Shown in pieces: positions 1-10,453 of a stretch of 64,000 bases of DNA. The notes below the pieces were generated by a model that ran no database searches, was not told where the DNA came from, and saw only the letters and a list, made by a program, of their open reading frames with translations. How positions within the stretch are numbered: the stretch's first letter is position 1; each line of letters opens with the position of its first letter. This stretch comes from Lichenicola cladoniae (GTDB lineage: Bacteria; Pseudomonadota; Alphaproteobacteria; Acetobacterales; Acetobacteraceae): positions 1 to 64,000 of the forward strand of contig NZ_CP053708.1 of the NCBI RefSeq assembly GCF_013201075.1, in the 5' to 3' direction. Made by a program: the position numbers and the translations under genes.

Positions 1-216
1 ATGATCCCGCGGACAAGGCGTCCGAGGGACAGCTTCGTCCAGATATCGGCCATCGCGAAGCTGGGGCAAAGACTGCGGCGCGGCCATGGTAGATCTCGGC
101 AAGATCGGGATGAGCAGCGGCCAGTCGCAGCAGGCGGCGGCGGGAGGCCGCGATCTTGGCGGGGATGATGGTGCGCGCCAGTGCATGACGCGCCAGGAAC
201 CCGCCAAGAACCGTCA
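1..216 (-). other. left-edge stretch without a recognisable gene; open minus frame
   Basis: The first 569 bases hold no gene I can support. On the minus strand a frame is open from about 333 down to the left edge, with an ATG at 216, and would give a basic, Ala/Arg-rich peptide. I do not recognise it. It could be the 5' part of a gene that continues to the left, a decayed remnant, or a chance open frame in GC-rich DNA. The stretch 334-569 is stop-rich in the frames I checked and lies downstream of prpB. Confidence 0.2.
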
Positions 217-569
217 TTGGTGGGTTGAGCCGAGCATACGCCGACAAAGGCTGGCTGCCTCGGAAGAGGATGTCGACGAAAACCCTGCTCGTGGTCGATC
301 CCGGCTTCTGAAAGAGCCGGCCGCGCGATCATCGAGAAACAGGACGACGGGGCGTTATAGAGCCTGGGTTTGAGGCTACCCGACACCGATGTGAGAGCGC
401 TCATCCCACAACGTAATTACGGAAAGAAGCCTGGTGAAGGCGCGGACACCCTGACCTCGGCTTCTCGACCGCCAGGCCTGCACGCTTCCTGGAACTTACC
501 CCCCAGGATAGTAAATGATGATCTCAGCGGCGGCTATGCATCGGGGCCACCAGCCCGGGCAATCCCCGC

Positions 570-1490
570 CTACGTTTGACGAACGACGTCCGGCACGACG
601 GTTCGCACGATCGACGCGTCGAGTTCCTCGTAGTGGTGCAGGCCGATGGTTTCGTACAGTTCTGCACGCGTCTGCATCCGGTCGACCATGCCGTGGGCGC
701 CGCCATCGCGACGGATCGCCTGGAACAGCTCCTCCTGCGCCTTGTTGGCGACGCGCAGCGAGCTCACCGGCCAGATCACCATCGCATAGCCGAACGCCTG
801 GAACTCCCGGGCGGTAAAGAACGGGGTGCGGCCGAACTCGGTCATGTTGGCCAGCAGCTTCACACCCGGCATGCGGGCGGCGAACTCGCGGAACATCTCC
901 GCCGTGGTCATCGCCTCGGGGAAGATCGCATCGGCGCCCGCCTCGACATAGAGCTTTGCCCGGGCCACGGCGCCGTCCATGCCTTCCGATGCCGCCGCGT
1001 CGGTGCGGGCGATGACGACCATGTGGCGGCGTGCCTTCACCGCGGCGGCGACCTTGGCGGCCATGTCGGCGGGGGAAGCGAGCTTCTTGTCGTTCAGGTG
1101 GCCGCACTTCTTCGGCAGCAGCTGGTCCTCGAGATGGACGGCGGCGGCACCGGCATCCTCGAAGGTGCGTACCATGTGCATGACGTTGAGCGCCTCGCCG
1201 TAGCCGGTATCGCCGTCCACCAGCACCGGCAGCATCGAGGAGCGGCTGACCTGGCGAACGAAGAAGGCGACCTCGTCCACGGTGATGATGCCGACGTCCG
1301 GCAGACCCATCGAGGCGGTCATCGCCGCGCCGGACAGGTAGCAGGCCTCGAACCCGGCCGCCTTCGCCTGGAGCGATGCCTGGCCGTTATGGGTGCCGGG
1401 GATCTGCAGGATCTCGTTCCGCTCCAGCAGCCGGCGAAAGCGCAGGCCGGCGGGTTCGGCGGGCAGGTCTGACGCGAGCAGATAGGGCAT
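570..1490 (-). CDS. prpB: methylisocitrate lyase
   Basis: PrpB splits 2-methylisocitrate into pyruvate and succinate, the last step of the 2-methylcitrate cycle that burns propionyl-CoA in the cytoplasm. The product has the isocitrate lyase/PEP mutase barrel, with the Mg-binding DGDTGYG segment and the catalytic-cysteine loop KKCGH in the middle of the chain. I chose the ATG at 1490 (MPYLLASD) because family members begin close to this point and the frame further upstream is not conserved-looking; this gives 306 residues, about normal. It is the last gene of a leftward prpD-prpC-prpB set, 97 bp after prpC. No prpR or prpE is visible beside it, so propionyl-CoA activation and regulation must be encoded elsewhere. 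Confidence 0.93.
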   Translation of the reverse strand: MPYLLASDLPAEPAGLRFRRLLERNEILQIPGTHNGQASLQAKAAGFEACYLSGAAMTASMGLPDVGIITVDEVAFFVRQVSRSSMLPVLVDGDTGYGEALNVMHMVRTFEDAGAAAVHLEDQLLPKKCGHLNDKKLASPADMAAKVAAAVKARRHMVVIARTDAAASEGMDGAVARAKLYVEAGADAIFPEAMTTAEMFREFAARMPGVKLLANMTEFGRTPFFTAREFQAFGYAMVIWPVSSLRVANKAQEELFQAIRRDGGAHGMVDRMQTRAELYETIGLHHYEELDASIVRTVVPDVVRQT

Positions 1491-1587
1491 GGGGCTCTCC
1501 GCGGGTGGTGCCGCCCGTCGAGCCAAGCCGGGCGGCTCACGATTGGCTGAAGCTCGAAGGATAGTGCCGGCCGGCAGTCGCCTTGGA

Positions 1588-2748
1588 TCAGGGACGCTCG
1601 GCCAATGGCACGAAGGCGAGGTTTTCGGGACCGACGTAGTTGGCGGTCGGGCGGATGATCTTGCCGTCCTCGCGCTGTTCGATCACGTGTGCCGACCAGC
1701 CGGCGGTGCGGGCGATGACGAACAGCGGCGTGAACATCGCGGCCGGCACGCCCATCGCCTCGTAGGACACGGCCGAGAACCAGTCTAGGTTCGGGAACAT
1801 CCGCTTGGCATCCCACATCACGCTCTCGATGCGCTCAGCGATGTCGAACCGGGCCAGGCTGCCGTTTTCGTCGGACAGTTCGCGGGCGATCTGCTTGATT
1901 ACCCCGTTGCGCGGGTCGGCGATCGTATAGACCGGGTGACCGAAACCGATCACCACTTCCTTCTTCTCGACGCGCGCGCGAATATCGGCCTCGGCGTCGG
2001 CCGGGGTGGCGTAGCGGGCCTGGGTCTCGAGTGCCACCTCGTTGGCGCCGCCATGCTTCGGGCCGCGCAGCGCGCCGATCCCGCCGGCGATTGCCGAATA
2101 CATGTCCGAACCGGTGCCGGCCACGACGCGCGCGGTAAAGGTCGAGGCGTTGAACTCGTGTTCGGCATAGAGCACCAGCGAGGCATGCATCGCCGCAACC
2201 CAGCTTTTGGGCGCAGGTTCGCCATGCAGCAGATGCAGGAAGTGGCCGCCGATGCTGTCGTCGTCGGTCTCGACATCGAGTGTGATGCCGTTGTGGCTGT
2301 AGTGATACCAGATCAGCAGCATCGACCCGAGCGATGCCATCAGCCGGTCGGCGATGTCGCGTGCACCGGCGGGGTTGTGGTCGTACTTTTCAGGCAGCAT
2401 GCAGCCGAGTGCCGAGACGCCCGTGCGCATCACGTCCATCGGATGCGCGGCGGGCGGCAGGTTTTCTAGGATGGTGCGCACCGCGGCCGGTACGCCGCGG
2501 AGCCGCCTCAGCTTCAGTTTGTAAGCGGCCAGCTCGGCCTTGTTCGGCAGCTTGCCGTGCACGAGGAGATGCGCGATTTCCTCGAAGTCGCAGGCGCGGG
2601 CGATGTCGATGATGTCGTAGCCGCGATAATGCAGGTCGTTGCCGGAGCGGCCGACGGTGCAGAGCCCGGTATTACCGGCGACGACACCGGACAGCGCAAC
2701 GGACTTCTTCGGTTTCGGTCCCGTCGCCGTCGGAAGAGCATCACTCAT
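1588..2748 (-). CDS. prpC: 2-methylcitrate synthase
   Basis: PrpC condenses propionyl-CoA with oxaloacetate to 2-methylcitrate. The 386-residue protein is a short citrate-synthase-family enzyme, as expected for PrpC rather than for the housekeeping GltA of about 430 residues. It shows the early [14 protein letters not shown] block, the histidine-bearing GPKHGGANE block and the second active-site block [13 protein letters not shown]. It lies between prpD and prpB on the same strand, 72 bp after prpD. That context favours methylcitrate synthase over plain citrate synthase, although many of these enzymes accept both acyl-CoAs. Confidence 0.92.
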   Translation of the reverse strand: MSDALPTATGPKPKKSVALSGVVAGNTGLCTVGRSGNDLHYRGYDIIDIARACDFEEIAHLLVHGKLPNKAELAAYKLKLRRLRGVPAAVRTILENLPPAAHPMDVMRTGVSALGCMLPEKYDHNPAGARDIADRLMASLGSMLLIWYHYSHNGITLDVETDDDSIGGHFLHLLHGEPAPKSWVAAMHASLVLYAEHEFNASTFTARVVAGTGSDMYSAIAGGIGALRGPKHGGANEVALETQARYATPADAEADIRARVEKKEVVIGFGHPVYTIADPRNGVIKQIARELSDENGSLARFDIAERIESVMWDAKRMFPNLDWFSAVSYEAMGVPAAMFTPLFVIARTAGWSAHVIEQREDGKIIRPTANYVGPENLAFVPLAERP

Positions 2749-2820
2749 GGAACAGGACCTTTGCCTCTAAACGGATTTCAAAGGCTCCGCCTTTGATGGG
2801 ACCAGGGGCGAACCCTAGCC

Positions 2821-4335
2821 TTAGAATAGTCCCTTAAGTCCGACGCTGAGTTGCCCATTGGGAAGTCTCACGTTCAACTGTATGAGCTCCTCCGCGGTCA
2901 ATGCCGGCAGGCGTTGCACCACCTTAAGGAAACGCTCGATTTCGGACGGCTCCAGGATGCCTTCGGTCAGGATCCTGAACTTGTCGATGTAGGCGGGCCG
3001 GGCCCAAGGCGTTGCACCCAGCGTGTGCGCGTTGGCCACCGCAAGCTCGCCCTCGATTACCTGGCCATCCTTCAACGTGATGATGACCCGGCCGCCGAAC
3101 GCCTTCACCGTCGGGTCCTCGGAATGGTACCGATCGGTCCAGCGCGGATCCTCGATCGTGCGGATCTTTTTCCAGAGCGCCACGGTGTCCGGGCGCTGGG
3201 CACGCGCAGGATCATAGGAGCGTACGTGGTGCCACTCGCCATCCTGCAGGGCGACGGCAACGATGTACATGATCGAGTGGTCGAGCGTTTCACGCGAGGC
3301 AGTCGGGTCGAACTTCTGCGGATCGTTCGAGCCGGTACCAATCACGTAGTGGGTGTGATGCGATGTCTCGATCAGGATGCTGTCGACGTCGTCCCAGTTC
3401 CCGATCCGGCGGCCGAGCTCGAAGCTGAGGTCGATCAGCGCCTGGCTCTGGTATTCGGCCGAATGCTCCTTGGTGTAGGTGTCGAGAATGCCGCGCTTGG
3501 CCTCGCCCGAAGCCGGTAGTTTGACCTGGTAGTGCGCGGTCCTGCCGTCGAGCATCCAGGCGATGACGCTGTCCTCGCCTTCGTAGATCGGCGACGGCGC
3601 ACCTTCGCCACGTATCGCGCGATCGACCGCCTCGATCGCCAGCTTGCCGGCATGCGCCGGCGCGAACGCCTTCCAGGACGAGATCTCGCCTTTGCGGGAC
3701 TGGCGGGTTGCGGTGGTGACATGCAGTGCCTGCTGCACCGCCTGGTAGATGATTTCGGTCGGCAGCCCGAGCATGGTGCCGATGCCGGCGGCGACCGATG
3801 GTCCGAGATGGGCGACATGGTCGATCTTGTGCTTGTGCAGGCTGATCGCCTTGACGAGATCGACCTGGATTTCGTAGCCGGTGGCAAGGCCGCGTATCAG
3901 GTCCGCACCGGAGCAGCCGGTCTGCTGCGCTACCGCCAGGATTGGCGGGATATTGTCGCCGGGATGGGAATACTCGGCTGCCAGAAAGGTGTCGTGGTAA
4001 TCAAGTTCCCGGACCGCAGTGCCGTTCGCCCAGGCGGCCCACTCGGCATGGACCCGGACGTCCGGACCGAGCCCGAACACCGTGGCGCCACCGACACGGG
4101 CATGCGCCAGCGCCTGGTCGCGCGCGGTTACGACCGGATGACGATTGACCGAGGCGATCGCCACCGAGGCGTTATCGATCAGGCGGTTGATGATCATTTC
4201 CGTGACGTCGGCTTCGACGGCGACCGGGTCGGACGCGACGGCGGCTATCTTCCAGGCGAGCTGGTCCTGGCGCTGCAGGCGGTCGCTTTCCGGATGCACC
4301 CGGACATCATGGACGATCATCTGGTCGTGTCCCAT
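2821..4335 (-). CDS. prpD: 2-methylcitrate dehydratase, MmgE/PrpD family
   Basis: PrpD dehydrates 2-methylcitrate to 2-methyl-cis-aconitate. The 504-residue product is full length for the family and carries the typical MmgE/PrpD central part ([17 protein letters not shown], then the [15 protein letters not shown] block). It is the first gene of the leftward prpD-prpC-prpB set. The N-terminal 15-20 residues before the conserved part are loosely conserved in the family, so a slightly later start is possible. No acnD/prpF pair is present, which fits use of the PrpD route. Confidence 0.92.
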   Translation of the reverse strand: MGHDQMIVHDVRVHPESDRLQRQDQLAWKIAAVASDPVAVEADVTEMIINRLIDNASVAIASVNRHPVVTARDQALAHARVGGATVFGLGPDVRVHAEWAAWANGTAVRELDYHDTFLAAEYSHPGDNIPPILAVAQQTGCSGADLIRGLATGYEIQVDLVKAISLHKHKIDHVAHLGPSVAAGIGTMLGLPTEIIYQAVQQALHVTTATRQSRKGEISSWKAFAPAHAGKLAIEAVDRAIRGEGAPSPIYEGEDSVIAWMLDGRTAHYQVKLPASGEAKRGILDTYTKEHSAEYQSQALIDLSFELGRRIGNWDDVDSILIETSHHTHYVIGTGSNDPQKFDPTASRETLDHSIMYIVAVALQDGEWHHVRSYDPARAQRPDTVALWKKIRTIEDPRWTDRYHSEDPTVKAFGGRVIITLKDGQVIEGELAVANAHTLGATPWARPAYIDKFRILTEGILEPSEIERFLKVVQRLPALTAEELIQLNVRLPNGQLSVGLKGLF

Positions 4336-4425
4336 CTGTCAGTGCCGGCCGGATGCCGGCAGTCCGGCGGATCACTGCGCGGAGGCACGCTCGCCGGTCA
4401 CCGGTTGTCTGGCAGGTTTCGGCAA

Positions 4426-4443
4426 GACCCGAAAGCTCGGGTC
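4426..4443 (-). terminator. hairpin after the AI-2E permease gene
   Basis: A 7-bp perfect inverted repeat (GACCCGA / TCGGGTC) with a 4-base loop lies 13 bp beyond the stop codon of the permease gene that is read leftwards. The bases after it on the minus strand contain only a short, broken T-run, so this is a weak intrinsic terminator at best. It separates the permease from prpD. Confidence 0.35.
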
Positions 4444-4456
4444 CGAACATCAAGCC

Positions 4457-5749
4457 CTACTTAACGGAACTCGAGAACGGCAGCGCACTCCTGATGCGTC
4501 CCTTTTTCTTTGTCTGCGGGCCACCGACGATGTGCCCGATCATCGTAAGGCTCTCGACATGGTCACAGACGATCTTGAACACCGCCAGCAACGGCACGCT
4601 CAGGAACGCACCCGGAATACCCCACAACCAGTCCCAGAACAGCAACGAAGCCATCACCAGAACCGGGTTTAGGGTGAAACGCTTGGCCAGCAGCAGCGGC
4701 GTGATGGTTTCACCTTCCATCAGGTGGATGCCGAAATAGATCGCCGGCGGTACCAGCGCATGCAGGGCGGACGGAAACACAAACAGGCCGACGAAGAAAT
4801 ACACCACGATACCAGTAAATGGGCCGATGATCGGGATGTAGTTCAGCAGGAAGGCGACCACGCCCCAGAGCAGCGGGTTGGGCACGCCGAGCAGCCAGCA
4901 TTGCAGGAAGTTCAGAGCGCCGACCAGCAGGTTCATGACGGTGATGGTGGCGAGATAGAGCGATACATTGCGCTCGATCTCGGAGGCGATCTGTACGGCG
5001 CGACGCTTGTCGGCCCAGGTCGGCATGATCTCGACGAACCGCCGCAGCAGGCTGTCGCCCTCATAGAGCAGGAAGAACAGCATCAGCAGCATGCTGAACA
5101 ACTGTCCGAGGAAGGCCCGCGTGCCGACCAGGATGGTCGAGCCGACGCTGGTCAGGCCGCTGTTGTTCGACTGCTGCACCGCGACCGTGCGTATACCCGG
5201 TCCAGGCGCGCTGGTCTGGTCCATCAGGCTCTGGAGCTTCTTCATGCCGTCTTCCACCGCGTGGATCGGCTTGTTCAGGAACGAGAGCTTCTGCTGCAAG
5301 GCGGGCAGGCTCTGCGGGGCCTTGCTGATCCAGCCGCTGGCAGGAACCGAGATCGCGGCGCCGATGCCCCCGACCACACCGAACAGGGCGATGATCAGCA
5401 TCAGGGCTGCAAGCGGTTTCGGAATATGGAGCCTGAGGTGGAGGAACCGCATCGGCCCGGACAGCAGCAGGTTCAGGACACCAGCCAGCACGAACGGGAG
5501 CACGATGTCGCTGGTGAAGTAGAGCGTATAGAACACGGCCAGGATGGTCAGCACGAGCAGGCATACCGACAGCGTGTTCAGGTTCCGGCTTCGCTTCGCG
5601 TCCTGAACGGCTCCCCGCGCGTCGACCAATTCACGGGTCTCCAATTCCGTGTCGTCGACACGCTCCGCTACCTGTCCGATCGTCGCCATCCACTGGTCCG
5701 CCTGTCCATAATCGCTGTGCAACGTGCGCTTGGTGGTTTCGTTCTCCAA
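4457..5749 (-). CDS. AI-2E family transporter (PerM-like permease)
   Basis: This 430-residue inner-membrane protein belongs to the AI-2E/PerM family. It has an N-terminal soluble stretch of about 65 residues, two helices (near 70-90 and 115-135), a soluble middle part, and the C-terminal membrane block with the family's FLLNYIPIIGPF and late LLLAKRFTLNPV segments. Proteins of this family have been linked to autoinducer-2 export and to Na+/H+ exchange, so the substrate cannot be given. The gene ends 121 bp before prpD and begins next to the frameshifted symporter. A larger paralogue lies at 20072-22024. Confidence 0.85.
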   Translation of the reverse strand: MENETTKRTLHSDYGQADQWMATIGQVAERVDDTELETRELVDARGAVQDAKRSRNLNTLSVCLLVLTILAVFYTLYFTSDIVLPFVLAGVLNLLLSGPMRFLHLRLHIPKPLAALMLIIALFGVVGGIGAAISVPASGWISKAPQSLPALQQKLSFLNKPIHAVEDGMKKLQSLMDQTSAPGPGIRTVAVQQSNNSGLTSVGSTILVGTRAFLGQLFSMLLMLFFLLYEGDSLLRRFVEIMPTWADKRRAVQIASEIERNVSLYLATITVMNLLVGALNFLQCWLLGVPNPLLWGVVAFLLNYIPIIGPFTGIVVYFFVGLFVFPSALHALVPPAIYFGIHLMEGETITPLLLAKRFTLNPVLVMASLLFWDWLWGIPGAFLSVPLLAVFKIVCDHVESLTMIGHIVGGPQTKKKGRIRSALPFSSSVK

Positions 5750-5752
5750 GCG

Positions 5753-7200
5753 TCATGGCAACCGGGACTTCGGCGCCGGATGCGTCCGGGACGAACCGGA
5801 TGATGAAATGCGGTTATGGACGGGCGTTCGTTCCGGGCCCGGCCACGCCACCGTGGCGATCGTCAGCAACAGGCCGTTGATCAGCAGCCCGACGAACCCG
5901 GGGTTGATGCCGCCGAGCGGCGCACCGGTCATATGCAGCAGCAGCGCGACTGCGTCTCCGGCGAGCAACCCGGTGGCGATGACGGCCGGCCGGGTGCGAC
6001 TGAGCAGCAGCATCGCGATCAGTCCCGGCAAGGTCTGTGTGATACCGAAATAGAACAGGTTGTTGATCGCCACCATCAGCGTGTGCGAACCGGCCGCGCC
6101 AACCACCGACAGGACCAGGTAGAGCGCCATCACCAGTTTCGACCAGCGCTGCTGAGCATCGCCGTCGAGGCCGGGCACGAGATTGCGGGTCACCAGCGGT
6201 CCGAGTGCCATGCAGATGCCGCTCAGCACCACCAGCGCCGACAGGCAGGCCGCCGCATCACCAGACCGAACGCCCAGCCCGGCAGCAGCAGGCGCGCTGC
6301 AAACAGGAACACCGCATCGGGCGTGGCCGGTCGGGTCTGCCGATGCAGGGCGAATACGGCAACGGCGAACAGGAACGGGAACATCGTCATGTAGAGCGGC
6401 ATCGCCACCTGCGCCCGGCGGACGGCGTCTGCCGACCGGGCGGTGAAGACGTAGGCGCAGGTCTGCGGCACCAGGCAGAAGCCGATGCTCTGCAGCAGGA
6501 TGGTCGAGATCGAGAACAGCTCGGCATGCAAGGTAGCCGGACCCGACATCGGCTTTGCTCCAACCGAGACCGCTACAGTGGTGATCGGGCCGATCGCGGC
6601 CAGCGCGGCGAGGCCGGTCAGCAGGATCGCCACCATCATCAGCAGGTCCTTCAGCACCGCGACATAAGCCGGTGCCCGGATGCCGGAAATGGCGACGTAG
6701 ATGAACGCGAGGGCACCGGCGAGGCCGGTCAGCAGCAGCGGCGGCACCCGCCAGCCGAGGCTGCCCAGAACCATGTCGAGCCCGACGAACTGCATCACGC
6801 CCAGCGGCACCAGGAACAGGATAGAGGCCAGTGTGACCATCAGCTCCAGGCTGCGGCTGCCGAAGTGACGGGCGAACAGGTCGGGCAGGGTGACTGCGCC
6901 GTGACGCCGGCCGGCGCGCCAGATCAGGGGATTGAGGAAGTAGCCGACCGGGAAGGCGAGCAGGATGTAGCCCAGGAACCAGGTCACGAAGCCGGTGCCG
7001 TGCGCGTAGATGCCGCCGGGAAAGCCGAGGATGGTCGCGACGCTGTAGGTCTCGCCGACCGCCAGGAAAAAGAACAGCAGGCTGCCGAATTGCCCGGAGG
7101 CGACAAAGAAATCCGCCGCGTTCTGCCGGCCGTGCCCGCGTCGCGACCAAAGCGCCACCCCCAGCGACAGCAGCAGGACGCCCAGGAAAACCGGGATCAT
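5753..7200 (-). pseudogene. sodium:solute symporter with a one-base frameshift
   Basis: The first 300 or so codons (7200 to about 6256) encode the N-terminal part of a sodium:solute symporter (SSS family) with clear membrane helices. The frame then breaks, and the last 160 or so codons continue in another frame as a normal SSS C-terminus (GPLVTRNLVPGLDG, then three more helices) to the stop at 5753. Adding one base close to 6256, in the GC-rich run just before the codon read as ATG, would join the two parts. Start at 7200 overlaps the upstream DUF3311 gene by 4 bp. The same gene pair exists intact at 22877-24525. Either this copy is newly broken or the base was missed in sequencing. Confidence 0.8.
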
Positions 7201-7469
7201 GGCAAGCCGTTCGGGTGGCCGGTGTCGTGCTGGCCGGTATCGGGCCGCCCGCTATCGTGGGGCTCGACGGCGTGGCGATCGAACAGCCACCAGCACGTGG
7301 CGAGGCACGCCGAGGTCAGCGGAATGCAGCCGAACAGCCACAGCACCGAGATCGGCACGCCGTGCCAGGCCATGCTAATCCGGTCCAGCAACGGGATCGT
7401 CGGCACGACCGCGATGAACGGCACGCCGAGGCCGATCGCCAGCCGCGACGCATTTCGCCCGATCATCAT
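7197..7469 (-). CDS. DUF3311 small membrane protein, partner of symporter
   Basis: A 90-residue protein with two predicted membrane helices (about residues 10-27 and 40-62) and a polar tail. It belongs to the DUF3311 type that typically sits directly before an SSS symporter gene and is thought to be a small partner subunit. Here it overlaps the frameshifted symporter by 4 bp (ATGA) and follows the peptidase stop by 7 bp. The tail contains a short His/Gly/Asp-rich repeat-like end that its paralogue at 24316-24525 lacks. The start could also be the next ATG codon at 7466. Confidence 0.75.
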   Translation of the reverse strand: MMIGRNASRLAIGLGVPFIAVVPTIPLLDRISMAWHGVPISVLWLFGCIPLTSACLATCWWLFDRHAVEPHDSGRPDTGQHDTGHPNGLP

Positions 7470-7476
7470 GTCGCCG

Positions 7477-8586
7477 CTACAGCATGTGCCAGGTCTTGCC
7501 CTGCATGCCAGGTGGCAGCGTCGCCGCGAAAACGCCGCGTGCGATGGCGCGGGCCAGCACGTCGGCGGCCACGGCGCCGATCCGTGCCACCAGAAACTCG
7601 CGCTTCGGGCTCTGCTGACGGCGGCGCGCGGTCGATAACGCGAACACCACGTCGCCGTCGAACGGCGAATGCACCGGCCGGATGGCGCGGGCCAGCCCGT
7701 CCTGCGCCATCATCGCCACCCGCTTCAGCTCGTCCGGATCGAGCTCCAGGTCGGTGGCGACACAGGCGATGGTGGTGTTGGTGCGGGCGCCGGGATTGAC
7801 CTTGGCCATGCCCCAATCCTCGCCGGTGACCCGGTCCGGGCTCGGCCCCAGGCCCCCGAACTCATCGCCGAACTCGAACGCGCCGGCCCAGAAATGCCTG
7901 GAGCCGGGCACCACCGGCGAGCCGAGGCTGTTGACCGCCACGATGGCGCCGATGGTCATGCCGTCCGCGGTGACCAGCGAGGCCGATCCGACCCCGCCCT
8001 TCAGCGCCCCGGCGCCCGCCCCGTAGCCGGCGCCGGCCGTGCCGATGGCGAAGGTGCGCGATGCCGCTTCGACCGCGCGGATGCCGAGGTCGCGATAGGG
8101 CGGGTTCATGCCCCACTTCTTGTCGCCCCGGTTGGCGAGGTCGAACAGGATCGCCGCGGGCACGATCGGCGAGCGCGGCACATCCGTATCCGGCACCGCT
8201 TCATAGCCGCGGCCATGCGCACCGAGCCATGCGCAAACCCCGTCGGCGGCGGCGAGGCCATAGACCGACCCGCCGGACAACACGATTGCATCGGCGGAAC
8301 GCACCAGGTTCCAGCCATCCAGCGCATCGGTCTCGCGGGTGCCGGGGCCGCCTCCGCGTACGTCCACGGCACACACCGCGCGTGCGTCCGGCAGGATCAC
8401 CGTGGTTCCGGTGCGCGCCCCGGGATCGTCGGACTGGCCGACCTGCAATCCTGCGACGTCGGTGATCAGGTTGAGCGGACCGGGCGCACCGGGTCCATGC
8501 GTCGTCGGAACGTCTTGTGCGGGTTCCGGCGTATCCCCGGCATGGCCGGCGGCGGCGCGGCCGGCCAGCAAGAGACGACGATTCAT
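7477..8586 (-). CDS. P1 family peptidase (DmpA/L-aminopeptidase D-esterase type)
   Basis: This protein belongs to peptidase family S58 (P1/DmpA), self-cleaving N-terminal nucleophile hydrolases. The self-cleavage/nucleophile segment GGVGSASLV is visible, with cleavage expected before the serine. Other family blocks are TDVAGLQVGQ near the start and LSGGSVYGLAAADGV. I start at 8586 (MNRRLLLAG). The Arg-Arg plus short hydrophobic stretch resembles a shortened Tat-type leader, so export is possible but not shown. Substrate is unknown; relatives cleave small peptides, amides or beta-peptides. It lies just upstream of the DUF3311/symporter pair, which suggests the symporter may import the product, though this is only inferred from position. 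Confidence 0.85.
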   Translation of the reverse strand: MNRRLLLAGRAAAGHAGDTPEPAQDVPTTHGPGAPGPLNLITDVAGLQVGQSDDPGARTGTTVILPDARAVCAVDVRGGGPGTRETDALDGWNLVRSADAIVLSGGSVYGLAAADGVCAWLGAHGRGYEAVPDTDVPRSPIVPAAILFDLANRGDKKWGMNPPYRDLGIRAVEAASRTFAIGTAGAGYGAGAGALKGGVGSASLVTADGMTIGAIVAVNSLGSPVVPGSRHFWAGAFEFGDEFGGLGPSPDRVTGEDWGMAKVNPGARTNTTIACVATDLELDPDELKRVAMMAQDGLARAIRPVHSPFDGDVVFALSTARRRQQSPKREFLVARIGAVAADVLARAIARGVFAATLPPGMQGKTWHML

Positions 8587-8638
8587 GCGGCGAGCGCTCC
8601 TGGCATGATGTTGTAGGCGCATGCGGCCCGGATGCGCG

Positions 8639-10432
8639 CTAGGCAGTCCTCGGCAGCCTGATGATGAACCGGGCGCCGATCACGCGACCGTCCGGATCGG
8701 TCCGGTTCTCGGCGATGATCTGGCCGCGCAATGCCTCGACGATCTGCCGGCTGATCGATAGGCCGAGGCCGGAATGCTGGCCGAAATTCTCCGTGGCCGG
8801 ACGCTCGGAATAGAAACGATCGAAGATGCCGTCCAGCTTCCCGGCGGGAATGCCCGGACCCTCGTCGGCGATGGCGATCTCGATCATGCCGGGCAGGGGC
8901 AACGCCAGCTCGGCCACGGAGAGAACGATATGGCCATCGGGCGGCGAGAAGCTGGCGGCATTGCCGATCAGGTTGCGCAGCACCTGCACCAGCCGGTCCT
9001 CGACCGCTTCCACCACGAGCGGCCGGGTCGGAGCCGCCGGGGACTCCACCAGCATGATCGGGTCACCGTCCTTGCGGGTAGCCTGGTTGATCTCCGCCAG
9101 TACCGCCAGGATCGGCACCACCGCGACCGGCTCGGTGACGGAGCGGGACAGCTCGGCGTCGATCCGGCTGGCATCCGAGATATCGGTGATCAGCCGGTCC
9201 AGGCGCCTGACATCGTCGTTGATGATCGCCAGCAGCCGGCGTTGCTGCCCCAGATCCTCGATCCGCATCAGCGTCTCGATCGCGCTGCGTATCGAGGAGA
9301 GCGGGTTCTTGATCTCATGGCTGACGTCGGCGGCGAAGCGCTCGATCGCATCCATGCGGCCCCACAGCGCACGCGCGCTTTCCTCCAGCGCCTGGGCGAG
9401 CTCGCCCAGCTCGTCGCGCCGGGCCAGCAGCTGGCGCGGTACGCTGCCGCTTCGGCCGATGGTCTCGCGCATGACATGCGCCGATGCGGCCAGCCGCAGC
9501 AGTGGGCGCGCGATGGTCTGGGACAAGTACCATGAGAGCAGCACGGTAAGGACCAGGGCCACCACGAACAGCACCAGGATCGAGAGCCGGACCGCGAACA
9601 GCGATCGGTCGACCTCCCGTGCCTCGCGGGTCAGCTGGATGATGCCGATGGTCTGGCCGTCATGCGCGACCGGCTCGGCCACGGTGACCAGCAGCTTGTC
9701 GTCGGCCGTGCGCCGGATGAACGGCGGTGTTTCCGAGCTCTCCGGGTCGCCGAACTTGACCTGTTCGCGCACGCCCGCCACGGCGCGGGTGTTGCCGTCA
9801 TTCGGGTCGCCCGAGGAGGATACGGCCTGCGGCACGAGCTTGCCGTGCGGCAGCAGGCTGAGCAGGCGGTTGTAGACCTGTGCCAGCAGGCTGCCGAAGG
9901 CACGGTCGGGCGATCCCTTTCCGGTATCGCGAGCGGCCTGGTCGGTGGTCTTCGGGGCCGATGCGGTCTCGGACCGGCTATCGGCGATCTGCTGCCCGTC
10001 CGGCGCGAACAGGCGGGCCTGCGCACTCGGGCTCGGCTCGGTGAGGCGCAGTAGCAGAGGACGGGCAAGCTGCTCCACCAGCACGAACGCTTCGCCGGAT
10101 GCGGGTGCATCGCCGGCCTGGGGCTCGCGGCCCGAATGCGCACGATGGATCTCGTGGCGCGGGGTCGGGGCCACGGCGGACTGGCCCAGAGCGCCGGCAT
10201 AGATACGCGCCTGCTCGCGGAGCGCGCTGACCTCGGCTTCCAGCAGGCTGTTCTGGAACTGGTTGAGATATAGCAGGGTCGCCACGAGCAATGCCAGCGG
10301 CACCACATTGACCAGCAGGATGCGCCGCATCATCGGCGACACCCATCGCCGGCGCGGCCCGAGAACGACCGGACCCGCAAGCTGATCGCCGGGTGCGGGT
10401 CGCGGCTTCGCCCGCGTCGGCAGGAGCCTCAT
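8639..10432 (-). CDS. chvG: sensor histidine kinase, ChvG type
   Basis: This is the membrane sensor kinase of a ChvG/ChvI (ExoS/ChvI) pair. The order is a basic N-terminus, a first helix around residues 35-55, a periplasmic region of about 230 residues, a second helix near 285-310, then HAMP, the His-box VSHEIKNPLSSIRS, and a HATPase domain (N-box NLIGNAASFSPP, then DEGPGIP and GLGLSISRQIVEAL). At 597 residues it has the usual size. It follows the response regulator gene by 21 bp and is surely co-transcribed. In related bacteria this system responds to acid or envelope stress; that role is carried over from the family, not seen here. Confidence 0.88.
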   Translation of the reverse strand: MRLLPTRAKPRPAPGDQLAGPVVLGPRRRWVSPMMRRILLVNVVPLALLVATLLYLNQFQNSLLEAEVSALREQARIYAGALGQSAVAPTPRHEIHRAHSGREPQAGDAPASGEAFVLVEQLARPLLLRLTEPSPSAQARLFAPDGQQIADSRSETASAPKTTDQAARDTGKGSPDRAFGSLLAQVYNRLLSLLPHGKLVPQAVSSSGDPNDGNTRAVAGVREQVKFGDPESSETPPFIRRTADDKLLVTVAEPVAHDGQTIGIIQLTREAREVDRSLFAVRLSILVLFVVALVLTVLLSWYLSQTIARPLLRLAASAHVMRETIGRSGSVPRQLLARRDELGELAQALEESARALWGRMDAIERFAADVSHEIKNPLSSIRSAIETLMRIEDLGQQRRLLAIINDDVRRLDRLITDISDASRIDAELSRSVTEPVAVVPILAVLAEINQATRKDGDPIMLVESPAAPTRPLVVEAVEDRLVQVLRNLIGNAASFSPPDGHIVLSVAELALPLPGMIEIAIADEGPGIPAGKLDGIFDRFYSERPATENFGQHSGLGLSISRQIVEALRGQIIAENRTDPDGRVIGARFIIRLPRTA

Positions 10433-10453
10433 TCGAGCCCGGGTCCGTGCCGG

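Noticed and set aside
1-569. Transposase or integrase remnant at the left edge
   Set aside because: The open minus frame has no catalytic motif and there are no terminal repeats; kept only as an unassigned open frame.
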